This document shows, in pieces, positions 8,036 to 15,854 of a stretch of DNA of 64,000 nt. Location of the stretch: contig CAVWCW010000014.1 in the NCBI GenBank assembly GCA_963753615.1, positions 334,343-398,342 of the forward strand, read 5' to 3'. The position numbers and the translations under genes are program-made. Positions within the stretch are counted from its first letter, which is position 1. Each line of letters opens with the position of its first letter. The notes beneath the pieces were generated by a model that saw nothing but the letters and a program-made list of their open reading frames with translations, did not search any database and was not told the DNA's origin. Source of the stretch: CAVWCW01 sp963753615 (GTDB lineage: Bacteria > Pseudomonadota > Gammaproteobacteria > Chromatiales > Chromatiaceae).

Positions 8036-8794
8036 CTAGGTCCAACCCCGCTGTCGGTACAGAACGTAACCGCCCCAGGTCAGCGCGGTAAGCATCAGCG
8101 CCAGTCCGAAGCCGTCGGCCAGCTCGGCCAGGACTGGGGCGGTTTCGAGCCAGCCTATGCGCCCAAGCAGGTTGTTCCAGTCGTGATAGCCCGGGGCTTG
8201 GCTCCCCGTGACCCCTCCCAGCAGGAGCATCCGTTGCGCCTGGGCGTCGTGAATATAAGGGGCCAGATCCATCAGGCTCTGGCCCAACCACCACAAGCCC
8301 ACCGATGCCGCAACGGGGTCGCGCTGGCGGAACAGAAAGCTCACCAGCACTGCCAGGGGTATCAAGAGCTGCAGCAGGCTGCCCCCGAGCACCGACATGA
8401 AGTCGCCAAACAGCCGGAACAGCAGGTGACCGGCCTCGTGAAAAGCCAGGTTGACGGAATGCCAGATCGAGCCGTTGATCTCGGGCAGTCCGTTGACCAG
8501 CAGACGATGGTCCATGCGCGCAAACTGCCAGGTCCAGAAGGCCAGCCCCGCCAGCAGGACCAAGCGTCCCACCCAGGCGGCGCGGGAGCTGGCCGGGGCT
8601 GGTTCCAGGGCCATGGTCCTGAGTCGACGCAGGGGCCCGGCCACCGCCGGGTTGGGCGGCGGGGCAGCGCGCCGCACCCGGAACCGCTGTTTCATCCATT
8701 TGCGAAAATACAGCCCGCAGGACGGGCACTTTTGGTAGGGCTCGGGGTCGTCGGGTTGGCGGCGGTAGCCGCATTTGGGGCAGGTGGCGTACAT
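8036..8794 (-). CDS. Zinc-ribbon membrane protein with HEAGH metalloprotease-like motif
   Basis: A 252-residue protein. The N-terminus is a CPxCG zinc ribbon (CPKCGYRRQ…CPSCGLYF). A basic linker follows, then about five hydrophobic helices. FHEAGHLLF at about 121-129 fits the HExxH zinc-peptidase motif, as in intramembrane M50-type proteases. A second metal ligand may be in the HDWNN stretch near 205, but I cannot confirm it. The substrate is unknown. Its stop abuts repeat copy A. A peptidase role is inference. Confidence 0.65.
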   Translation of the reverse strand: MYATCPKCGYRRQPDDPEPYQKCPSCGLYFRKWMKQRFRVRRAAPPPNPAVAGPLRRLRTMALEPAPASSRAAWVGRLVLLAGLAFWTWQFARMDHRLLVNGLPEINGSIWHSVNLAFHEAGHLLFRLFGDFMSVLGGSLLQLLIPLAVLVSFLFRQRDPVAASVGLWWLGQSLMDLAPYIHDAQAQRMLLLGGVTGSQAPGYHDWNNLLGRIGWLETAPVLAELADGFGLALMLTALTWGGYVLYRQRGWT

Positions 8795-8892
8795 GCTGTG
8801 ATCGGGGTATGGGGCCGATGGGAGTCGGGCGTTGGGCCGGGACTTCCGATGGTATCGGAACCAGATCAGCGATCAACCCCGAGGGCTGTACC

Positions 8893-9094
8893 ATGCATCT
8901 CGACCATTTCCAGGGTCGCATAGCCAGCCTTGCTGGAGCCGCTGTTTCTCATCGGTCGTTCCCGGGGCGCGGGCCAGAGGGGCGCGTGCGATGGGCACTA
9001 CGATAAGCTCTGGGCATTGCTGCGGGCGGCCGCGGAGGCGGTCTATCAGCACTGGCATTCAGATTGGCGCGACCCGGGCCCTGCCGCGGGTTGA
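8893..9094 (+). CDS. Small hypothetical protein split by a frameshift
   Basis: ATG 8893 opens MHLDHFQGRIAS. One frame over, sequence that looks like the same protein continues as LLEPLFLIGRSRGAG…HYDKLWALLRAAAEAVYQHWH to a stop at 9092-9094. The join is near 8929-8932, where the second frame has a TAG just upstream. Read through, it is about 66 residues with helical, protein-like composition. I recognise no family. It may instead start at the TTG in the second frame. Confidence 0.4.
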
Positions 9095-9218
9095 CCCGTA
9101 GATTCCCGAATTGTCCGGCGCCGGCCTACGTGCTAAAACGTCGGCAACCGCCTTAGCGCCGATTGCCCGCGGCCGCGCCACCCACCCGTTGTCGGCAGCC
9201 AGCCTTCGAGACCATGCC

Positions 9219-10412
9219 ATGAAGTTCGGAACTCCGCTCTCCCCCGGCGCCACCCGGCTCATGCTGCTCGGATGCGGCGAATTGGGCAAGGAGGTGATCA
9301 TCGCTCTGCAGCGGCTCGGCGTGGAGGTGATCGGTGTCGACCGTTATGCCGATGCCCCGGGCCAGCAGGTGGCCCACCGCGCCCACGTCATCGACATGAC
9401 CGACGGGGCAGCCCTGCGCCGTCTGGTGGAGCAGGAGCGCCCTCACATCATCGTGCCGGAGATCGAGGCCATCGCTGCCGATGCCCTGGCAGCCATTGAG
9501 GCCGAGGGCTTAGCCCGTGTGGTTCCCAACGCCCGCGCCGTGCAACTCACTACGAACCGGGAAGCCATGCGCCGCTTGGCCGCAGAAGAGCTTGAACTGC
9601 CCACCTCCCGCTATGCCTTTGCCGAGAGCCTGGAACAGCTGCGCGCTGCGGTCGCCGAGATCGGGCTGCCGTGTATCGTAAAGCCGGTGATGCCTTCGTT
9701 GGGCAAGGTTCGGTCGGTCCTGCATCGGACCGCGGATGTCGAGCCGGCCTGGGACTTGGCGGCTCGCGGTGGGCGGGCGCCACAGCCGCGGGTAATCGTG
9801 GAGGAAATGATCGACTTCGACTACGAGGTCACCTTGCTCGCGGTTCGAGCTCCGAGCGACTGCGGCGTCCCCGAGACCCTTTTTTGCGAGCCGGTCGGGC
9901 ACCGCCGGGTGCAGGGCGACTGCGTCGAGAGTTGGCAGCCGCACCCAATGACGCAACGCGCCTGGCGGCGGGGGCGGGATATCGCGGCGGCGTTGACCGA
10001 AAACCTGGGCGGCTGCGGCGTTTTCGGGGTCGAGCTGTTCGTAAAGGGCGACCGGGTCTGGTTCAACGAGGTCAGTCCGCGACCCCACGATGCCGGCATC
10101 GTGACCATAGCCAGCCAGTCGCAGAGCGAGTTCGCGCTGCACGCCCGCGCCATTCTCGGGCTGCCGGTATCGACCCGGCTGGTTTCCACCGCAGCCAGTG
10201 CCGTGATCTACGGCGGGCTGGATGGCCACGGCATCGGTTTCGCGGGGGTGGCGGCGGCCTTGGCGGTGCCTGAGAGCGATCTGCGGCTGTTCGGCAAGCC
10301 GGAGTCTTTCCAGCGCCGCCGTATGGGGGTGGCGCTGTCGCGTGCCGAGACTTTGGAAGAGGCCCGAAGCCGGGCCCGAGAGGTGGCTGCCCGGGTGCGC
10401 CCGGTGGCCTGA
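9219..10412 (+). CDS. purT: PurT, formate-dependent GAR formyltransferase
   Basis: A 397-residue ATP-grasp enzyme (E. coli 392) that uses formate and ATP to formylate glycinamide ribonucleotide in purine synthesis. The start MKFGTPLSPGATRLMLLGCGELGKE gives the family N-terminus and dinucleotide-like loop. VPEIEAIAADAL, IVEEMIDFDYEVTLL and the metal-ligand segment WFNEVSPRPHD are intact. An upstream start at 9111 adds no family sequence. It is a single gene bounded downstream by the inverted-repeat element at 10,431. Confidence 0.95.
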   Translation: MKFGTPLSPGATRLMLLGCGELGKEVIIALQRLGVEVIGVDRYADAPGQQVAHRAHVIDMTDGAALRRLVEQERPHIIVPEIEAIAADALAAIEAEGLARVVPNARAVQLTTNREAMRRLAAEELELPTSRYAFAESLEQLRAAVAEIGLPCIVKPVMPSLGKVRSVLHRTADVEPAWDLAARGGRAPQPRVIVEEMIDFDYEVTLLAVRAPSDCGVPETLFCEPVGHRRVQGDCVESWQPHPMTQRAWRRGRDIAAALTENLGGCGVFGVELFVKGDRVWFNEVSPRPHDAGIVTIASQSQSEFALHARAILGLPVSTRLVSTAASAVIYGGLDGHGIGFAGVAAALAVPESDLRLFGKPESFQRRRMGVALSRAETLEEARSRAREVAARVRPVA

Positions 10413-10430
10413 TAGGCCGGGCGACCTCTC

Positions 10431-10672
10431 AGCCTAGAAAGAGCAGTTGACCGCTCCATTCTGACAGTAAGGTACTGAAATGTAGGAACAAGCCTTCGAT
10501 TTATCTTTTCACCGATTCGGTGATCCAGGCTACGGGGCGTATGCGCACGCTTGCGGCGGCGTATGGCTGCGTTGCAACTCCTTAGAATAGATTGACTATT
10601 CCGCGTCGTCGCGCCTTGCCCTACACCCCCGCAAGCACACCCTGCACCCCGTCCAACTGCTCTTTCTAGGCT
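10431..10672. mobile_element. MITE-like element with perfect 19 bp terminal inverted repeats
   Basis: AGCCTAGAAAGAGCAGTTG at 10,431-10,449 is repeated exactly inverted at 10,654-10,672. The 204 bp between hold further small palindromes (TCACCGATTCGGTGA; GAATAGATTGACTATTC) and no ORF. This is the layout of a non-autonomous element. It lies just after purT, and its right end touches the stop codon of the convergent regulator gene. I saw no target-site duplication and no other copy in the window. Confidence 0.7.
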
Positions 10673-12030
10673 CAGCGGTCCTCGCCGGCGCCGGCGCTTT
10701 TGCCCGGCTCCCCTTTCGAGACAATGATCTGGTTGCTGCCGCCGGCGCGGGCTCGGGCCAGGGCCTGTTCAGCGGCTGCGATCAGGTCGCTGATCCTTTC
10801 GACCTTGTGTTCCTGGCCGGACGCCAAACCGACGCTGGTGCTGATTTCAAGGCGCTTCGGCCGCCGATCCGCCATGGCTCGCCGCAGCTTTTCGGCGTGT
10901 CTCTGGCCTTGGTCGCTGCGGCAGTTGGGGATCAGGGCGTAGAAGGTCTCGCCACCGAAACGGGATAAGATGGCCCCCGAAGGGAGCAGCTCTCGGGCGA
11001 CTTCCACCAGCGATTTAAGCGTGGCGTCGCCGCTGGGACGGCCATGGCGCTGATTGAAGGCGGGCAGGTCGTCGACGCCGAAATTGAGCACGCACAGCGG
11101 TTGGGATTCCAGTTGATTGAGCATCTGCTCGCCGTGGTAGAGGAAGTAGGGTCGGTCGTAGGCGCCGGTCAGCTTGTCGGTGGCGGACATCCGTTGCATC
11201 TGTGCCGCCTGCAGCCGGATTGCCTGATACTGTTTGCGGATCAGCAGCAGGGAGCGGATCCGGCTGATCAACGCCTCCTGGATGAACGGCTTGGTAACAA
11301 AGTCGTTGGCGCCGGCGCGGAATGCCTTTACCTGGGTTTGGCTGTCGTCGTTGCCGGTGATCACCAGCACCGGAAGTTCCTGTTGCGAATAGTTCAGTTC
11401 CGAGCGGATACGGTGCACCAGATCCACCGCGGTCATGCTGCCTTTGAGAAAATAATCGGTCAGCACCAGGTCGAAATAGACGTGATCGGAAGCCGTGTCC
11501 GCGCTGGCCATTTGCTCGAGCATCTCCAGGGCCTGCTCGGCCTTGGTGGTGTGCGCCACGTCGAGGCCACTCTTCTCGAGCAGGCGTTGGGTGGCTGTGG
11601 CGGTGGTCATGTCGTCCTCCACGTACAGCACCCGCCCTTCAACGAAGTTGCGTTGGGTGAAATCGTGAATGAAGCGCACCAGCGCGCTGTGGCCCTGGGA
11701 CTTGTCGAAATAGCCGGAAATGCCGGCGGTAAAGCCCTCCTCGGGGGGCAGGTTATGGGCCTCCGAGGAGACCACCACTACCGGCGTGTCGTGGCCGCGG
11801 GCCACTGTCTGCAGGCGTCGGACCAGGTCCAGGCCGTCCATGTCCGAAAACACCAGGGAGGTGGTGATCATGTCGAAGAGCTGTCCCTGTCGGAGCAGCT
11901 CAAGCGCCTCCTTGGGGGAGGCGCACTCGGTGACGGTCGCGGCGGGGATCTCGTGCCGCAGGGCCCGCGCGAGGGTGTAGCGGGGCAGACGGGAGCGGTC
12001 TACGACCAGAATCCGGGGTGCTCTTTCCAT
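10672..12030 (-). CDS. Double-receiver GGDEF response regulator with degenerate active site
   Basis: A 452-residue protein from ATG 12,030 (MERAPRILVVDRSRLPRY). Receiver 1 (about 5-125) has Ser58 where the phospho-accepting Asp is expected. Receiver 2 (about 132-260) keeps Asp192 and Lys247. The C-terminal GGDEF-type domain reads GGETF at 359-363 instead of GG[DE]EF and lacks the RxxD inhibitory site, so diguanylate cyclase activity is doubtful. It probably acts as a phosphorylation-dependent scaffold or c-di-GMP-related regulator. It diverges from a CNB-GGDEF gene with about 310 bp between. Confidence 0.88.
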   Translation of the reverse strand: MERAPRILVVDRSRLPRYTLARALRHEIPAATVTECASPKEALELLRQGQLFDMITTSLVFSDMDGLDLVRRLQTVARGHDTPVVVVSSEAHNLPPEEGFTAGISGYFDKSQGHSALVRFIHDFTQRNFVEGRVLYVEDDMTTATATQRLLEKSGLDVAHTTKAEQALEMLEQMASADTASDHVYFDLVLTDYFLKGSMTAVDLVHRIRSELNYSQQELPVLVITGNDDSQTQVKAFRAGANDFVTKPFIQEALISRIRSLLLIRKQYQAIRLQAAQMQRMSATDKLTGAYDRPYFLYHGEQMLNQLESQPLCVLNFGVDDLPAFNQRHGRPSGDATLKSLVEVARELLPSGAILSRFGGETFYALIPNCRSDQGQRHAEKLRRAMADRRPKRLEISTSVGLASGQEHKVERISDLIAAAEQALARARAGGSNQIIVSKGEPGKSAGAGEDR

Positions 12031-12340
12031 TTTGGTCCCTGAAACAAGCGTGCGTGGGCGTCGCAAGGATGGATCTTCGGTCGCCCCTCCGCCGAGGGCA
12101 TTGGGGGCAGCCACAATACCTCTTCAGCAGTGTAGACTAGACGATAATACGGGTGCTATTGCAATTGCCTTAAATGGCGGTGCCGGCGGCGAAACCCGGC
12201 GCTTCGGGCAAAACCGCTACGGATTTTTCGATGCAGTGCCCAATCTTAGAGCAAAAACCGAGCGACCGTTATTTGATCGGCTATTGTTTATACGACCTTA
12301 ACCGGCTGCCGTCACGAATTTCGCCTATGGCTGCGTTGAC
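12031..12340. other. Shared regulatory gap between two divergent GGDEF genes
   Basis: About 310 bases without a convincing ORF. It becomes AT-richer near 12,130-12,300 (for example GATAATAC at 12,140 and TATTTGATCGGCTATTG near 12,270), where promoters for the two divergent genes would lie. No clear -35/-10 pair, riboswitch or operator could be fixed by eye. Confidence 0.35.
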
Positions 12341-13330
12341 ATGGAAGACTTGGCACCCAAACACTCGAAGCCGATGACACTGCAGGATCAGGAGCGCACC
12401 TGCGCCCTGCTCGCGCGGTCGCAGTTGTTCCGAAAGGTCGACACCGAAACCGTCCGCAGCAGCCTCGCTCGCTGCCAGTTCCTCCAGCTGGAACCCGGCC
12501 ATGTGCTGTTGTCTCCCGATTCGGAGAACCGGATTCTGTTTCTGGTGATCTCGGGCCGATTGGGCATCCACCTGGAGACCCCGGAACAACCCCCAATCTC
12601 GCTCGTGGAGCCGGGCGAGTGCGTCGGCGAGATGTCGCTGATCGAGAACAAGAACCCGTCTGCATTCGTGGTCGCCACCGAGCCCACCCAGGTGATGAGC
12701 ATCCCGGAAGCGGTGTTTTGGGATCTGCTCGATGCCTCGATCCAGATCAACCGTAACATGCTTCACATCATGTCGTTGCGGGTGCGCCTCAGCACCCTGC
12801 TGGTGGCCGAGAGCCTCGACACCCAGAAGGCATGCATGCGTGACGCCACCATCGACGCGCTCACCGGCCTGCACAACCGGCGTTGGCTGGACGACATGTT
12901 CGAGCAGGAATTGGTGCATAGTCGGCGCGAGGGTTTGCCCCTGTGCCTGCTGATGCTGGATGTGGATCACTTCAAGTCCTACAACGACCGCTACGGCCAC
13001 GTCGCCGGCGACCGCGCCCTGACCGGCGTGGCGGAAGGCCTGCGCGGCGCCCTGCGTCCCAACGATATGCTGGCCCGTTACGGGGGCGAGGAGTTCGCCC
13101 TGCTGCTGCCCCACACCAAGGAGGCCGACGCCCTGGCGCTGGCCGAACGGTTGCGCCGTACCGTGGCGGAAACCCGGGTCCAGGACGCGAACGGCGGATG
13201 GTTGCCGAAGGTCACCGTGTCGGTCGGGGTCTCGGCCGGAACCGGCCAGGACCTGGCATCGCTGATATCCGATGCCGACGCCGCCCTCTACCGAGCCAAA
13301 AAGGCTGGGCGCGACCGGGTTTCCTTATAG
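12341..13330 (+). CDS. Cyclic-nucleotide-binding-domain diguanylate cyclase
   Basis: A 329-residue protein. Residues about 25-145 form a cNMP-binding/Crp-like beta-roll (GHVLLSPDSENRILFLVISGRLGI, then PGECVGEMSLIE). A short helix leads to a GGDEF domain with DALTGLHNRRWLD, active-site GGEEF at 248-252 and an RxxD product-inhibition site (RPND 239-242) correctly spaced five residues before it. It should make c-di-GMP under control of whatever binds the beta-roll. An alternative start is Met12. It ends just before a strong hairpin. Confidence 0.92.
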   Translation: MEDLAPKHSKPMTLQDQERTCALLARSQLFRKVDTETVRSSLARCQFLQLEPGHVLLSPDSENRILFLVISGRLGIHLETPEQPPISLVEPGECVGEMSLIENKNPSAFVVATEPTQVMSIPEAVFWDLLDASIQINRNMLHIMSLRVRLSTLLVAESLDTQKACMRDATIDALTGLHNRRWLDDMFEQELVHSRREGLPLCLLMLDVDHFKSYNDRYGHVAGDRALTGVAEGLRGALRPNDMLARYGGEEFALLLPHTKEADALALAERLRRTVAETRVQDANGGWLPKVTVSVGVSAGTGQDLASLISDADAALYRAKKAGRDRVSL

Positions 13331-13357
13331 CGCTTCGGAGCGGCCTCGCCGGAGTCT

Positions 13358-13383
13358 ATAAAAAACGGGGCCCGAAGGCCCCG
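13358..13383 (-). terminator. Rho-independent terminator
   Basis: CGGGGCC-CGAA-GGCCCCG (13,366-13,383, allowing a one-base offset at the ends) is flanked by a run of A at 13,358-13,365. Read on the minus strand this is a 7 bp GC stem followed by GTTTTTT, an excellent terminator for the repeat-rich gene ending at 13,447. On the plus strand it could also slow transcription from the GGDEF gene. Confidence 0.85.
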
Positions 13384-13400
13384 CTTGAAGTGTTACGGTC

Positions 13401-13435
13401 CAGTCCTCAGTCCTCAGTCCTCAGTCCTCAGTCCT
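13401..13435. repeat. Tandem heptamer (CAGTCCT) x5
   Basis: Five exact CAGTCCT units lie between the terminator and the stop of the repeat-rich gene. Perfect short tandem repeats can vary in number by slippage. Here they are outside any gene. Confidence 0.95.
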
Positions 13436-13446
13436 GAGCCTTGAAC

Positions 13447-15157
13447 TCACCAGCCGTAGTTGCCGGGTCCGTACTGGGGGGCGCCCCAGCCGTAGTCCGC
13501 TGCCGGTGGGGCATCGCCGCCCCTGCCGTAGCCGCGACCGTAGCCGGGACCCTGCCCGTAACCACCTCCGTAGCCGGGACCCTGCCCGTAACCAGCTCCG
13601 TAGCCCGGTCCCTGGCCGTAATCACCGCCATAACCCGGGCCATAGCCGCCTCCGTATGCTGGACCATAGCCGCCCCCGTACCCTGGGCCGTAGCCTCCAC
13701 CGTAGCCGGGGCCACCACCGAAGCCGGGACCGCTGCCCCAACCCTGGCCGGCGTCAGGCCCAAAGCCGGGCGCCATGCCGCCCGGCGCGGGCGCTACGGG
13801 CTCGGCCATCATCTCGCGCATTGCCATACAAGCCGCCCGTTGCTCTTCGGACATGGCTTGCAGATGCTCCTTCATCTTCGCCATGGCTTCGCGCCGAGCT
13901 ACCCAGGGCGGCGTCTCCGGCAGCTCCACGCCCTCGGCAGCGGCGCGTTCGCGCACCAACTGATACTGTTCCAGGCGATAGGCTTCACGCTCCTCCGGGG
14001 TCAGCTGGCGCATCTTTTCGCGGTGCGCTGCGCGCTCCTCATCGCTCAGGTAGCGGGCACCCGGGCCACGGCCCCGAGCCTCCCAGGGTGGGGTCTCCGG
14101 AAGTTCCATGCCAACACTGGACGCCCGCTCGCGCAGTTCTTGATAGCGTTGGTTGCGATAGGCGCGGCGTTCTTCCGGGGACATGCCGCGAAGCTTCTCC
14201 AGCTCTGCCCCGTGCGCCTCGGCGCTCGGGTGCATGGGGGCGGCCATTGCCGGCATCGCCGCTTCGGCCGCGGCCCGGCGCTTTTCGTTGTCGGCCCGGA
14301 TCGCAGCATGGCGCTCCTCCGGGCTCATTGCCTTGAGGGCCTCGTGGCGGGCCCGCACTTCCTCGGCGCTCGGCATGGCCGGCTCGCCCGGAGCGGCCGT
14401 CATCGGCGGCGCCGCCGCGTCGGTCTCGACCTCGGCCTGGGCCCGGCGTTGCTCGCTCTCGGCCCGCAATTGCGCATGGCGCTCGTCGGGGCTCATCGCC
14501 TTGAGGGCCTCGTGGCGGGCGCGCATCTCTGCACTGGGCATGGCCGGCTCGCCCGGGGCGGCCATCATCGGCGGCGGCTCGGGCATCGGCGGCGCCGCAC
14601 ACGCTTCGCTCTCGGCCCGCATTTTCGCATGGCGCTCCTCAGGGCTCATTGCCTTGAGGGCCTCGTGGCGGGCGCGCATCTCTTCGGCACTGGGCATGGC
14701 GCGGCTCGCCGGGGGCGGTCATCATCATCGGCGGCGGCTCGGGCATCGGCGGCGCTGCTGCCTCGGCCTCTGCCCGGCGTTTGTCGCTTTCTGCCCGCAG
14801 GTGAGCGTGGCGCTGCTCCGGGGTCATCGCCTTGAGCTGCTCGTGGCGGGCCCGGGCCTCTTCGGCGCCCGGCGGTTCGGACGGTTCGATGCCCATGCCC
14901 GGGGGCGCCGGGATCGGCGGTGGCTCGGGCATGGAGGCGGCGCTCTGCTCGCGCATCTGCTCGTGAACTTCCTCCAAGTAGGCCCGGCGTTCTTCCGGAG
15001 ACATGGTGCGCAATTTGTCGTGCTGGTCGGCCGGGCTGGCGGCCGCCGATGGTGCGGCAGGTGCCGCAGCGGATGCAGCGGTCTGCTCTTCGGCGAGGGC
15101 CGCTTGGGAGCCCAGTACGGCGAACATCATCGCCTGGATCAGATATCTCTTTCGCAT
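13447..15157 (-). CDS. Secreted repeat protein: SPEER-type repeats plus Gly-Tyr tail, frameshifted
   Basis: ATG 15,157 opens a signal peptide (MRKRYLIQAMMFAVLGSQAALA). Next come at least five degenerate units of about 45 residues built on ARHEALKAMSPEERHA…LRAESE, separated by Pro-rich PEPPPMM linkers. Two further modules carry ELPETPPW. The tail is about 100 residues of GYGGGYGPGYG repeats ending GNYGW. A one-base insertion near 14,700 (GAGCCGCGCC where repeat units have GAGCCGGCC) splits it into two frames that clearly belong together. It is probably a periplasmic or surface structural protein. No family is recognised with confidence. Confidence 0.75.
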
Positions 15158-15398
15158 GTGGCAGCTCTCCATTGGGGGTGGTTGGTTCAGGGCTCGGGGT
15201 TTGGGTGTGGCACCCGCCCCGATGACCGTCAGGGTTGCAGCCGCCGGCTCGCTGCCCCGCGGGGCGGCTGTGGCGATCCGGGGTGCTTGATTCTTATGTT
15301 CGGGGTCCCGGAACCGGCTTGCGCATATCAGCTTAGCGTATTTCAATTGTTATGGGTAAAGTTGTAGTTTCATTCGCTGCCTCGGAGCGGCCAGGATC

Positions 15399-15845
15399 AT
15401 GTCCGAACTGATTTCGTCTCTGCGCCAAATGCTGCAAGAGCAGCTCGAGCGCCGCCGTCAACGCGGCTTTCTGGAAGCGGCAATGGCTGCCTGTGCCTTG
15501 GTGGCGGCGGCCGACGGCCGAGTCTCCCTGGGCGAGCGCAGTCGCGTGGACCTGATCCTTGAGTCCCTGGAGGGGCTCAGCCTGTTTGACCCCCACGAAG
15601 GGGTCGAAGCGTTCAACCGCTACCTGCGGCAGCTCGAGGACAACCCTGCGGAGGGCCGAGAGCAGGTGCTGGAGGCGTTACGCGGCCAACTCGAGGAAGA
15701 CCCTGCGCAGGGCCCGCTACTGCTGCGCATGTGCCAAGCTATCGGCGCTGCCGACGGCACCCCTGACCCGAGCCAACGCAAGACGATCGCCAGCCTGTGC
15801 AGCCAGCTTGGCCTGGAGCCGAAGACCGAGCCTCCGCCCGGCTGA
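15399..15845 (+). CDS. TerB-like protein
   Basis: A 148-residue all-helical protein resembling the tellurite-resistance TerB fold: LEAAMAACALVAAADGRVSLGER near residue 25 and a second MCQAIGAADGTPDPSQRKTI near 112. Acidic residues in the two AADG turns are the usual metal-binding sites of the family. It starts about 240 bases upstream of nothing else in its strand and converges with the mechanosensitive channel gene, 9 bases stop to stop. Specific function unknown. Confidence 0.75.
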   Translation: MSELISSLRQMLQEQLERRRQRGFLEAAMAACALVAAADGRVSLGERSRVDLILESLEGLSLFDPHEGVEAFNRYLRQLEDNPAEGREQVLEALRGQLEEDPAQGPLLLRMCQAIGAADGTPDPSQRKTIASLCSQLGLEPKTEPPPG

Positions 15846-15854
15846 GCGGGCGAT

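Noticed and set aside
13401..13435. CRISPR-like array
   Set aside because: Units are 7 bases with no spacers; it is a simple tandem repeat.
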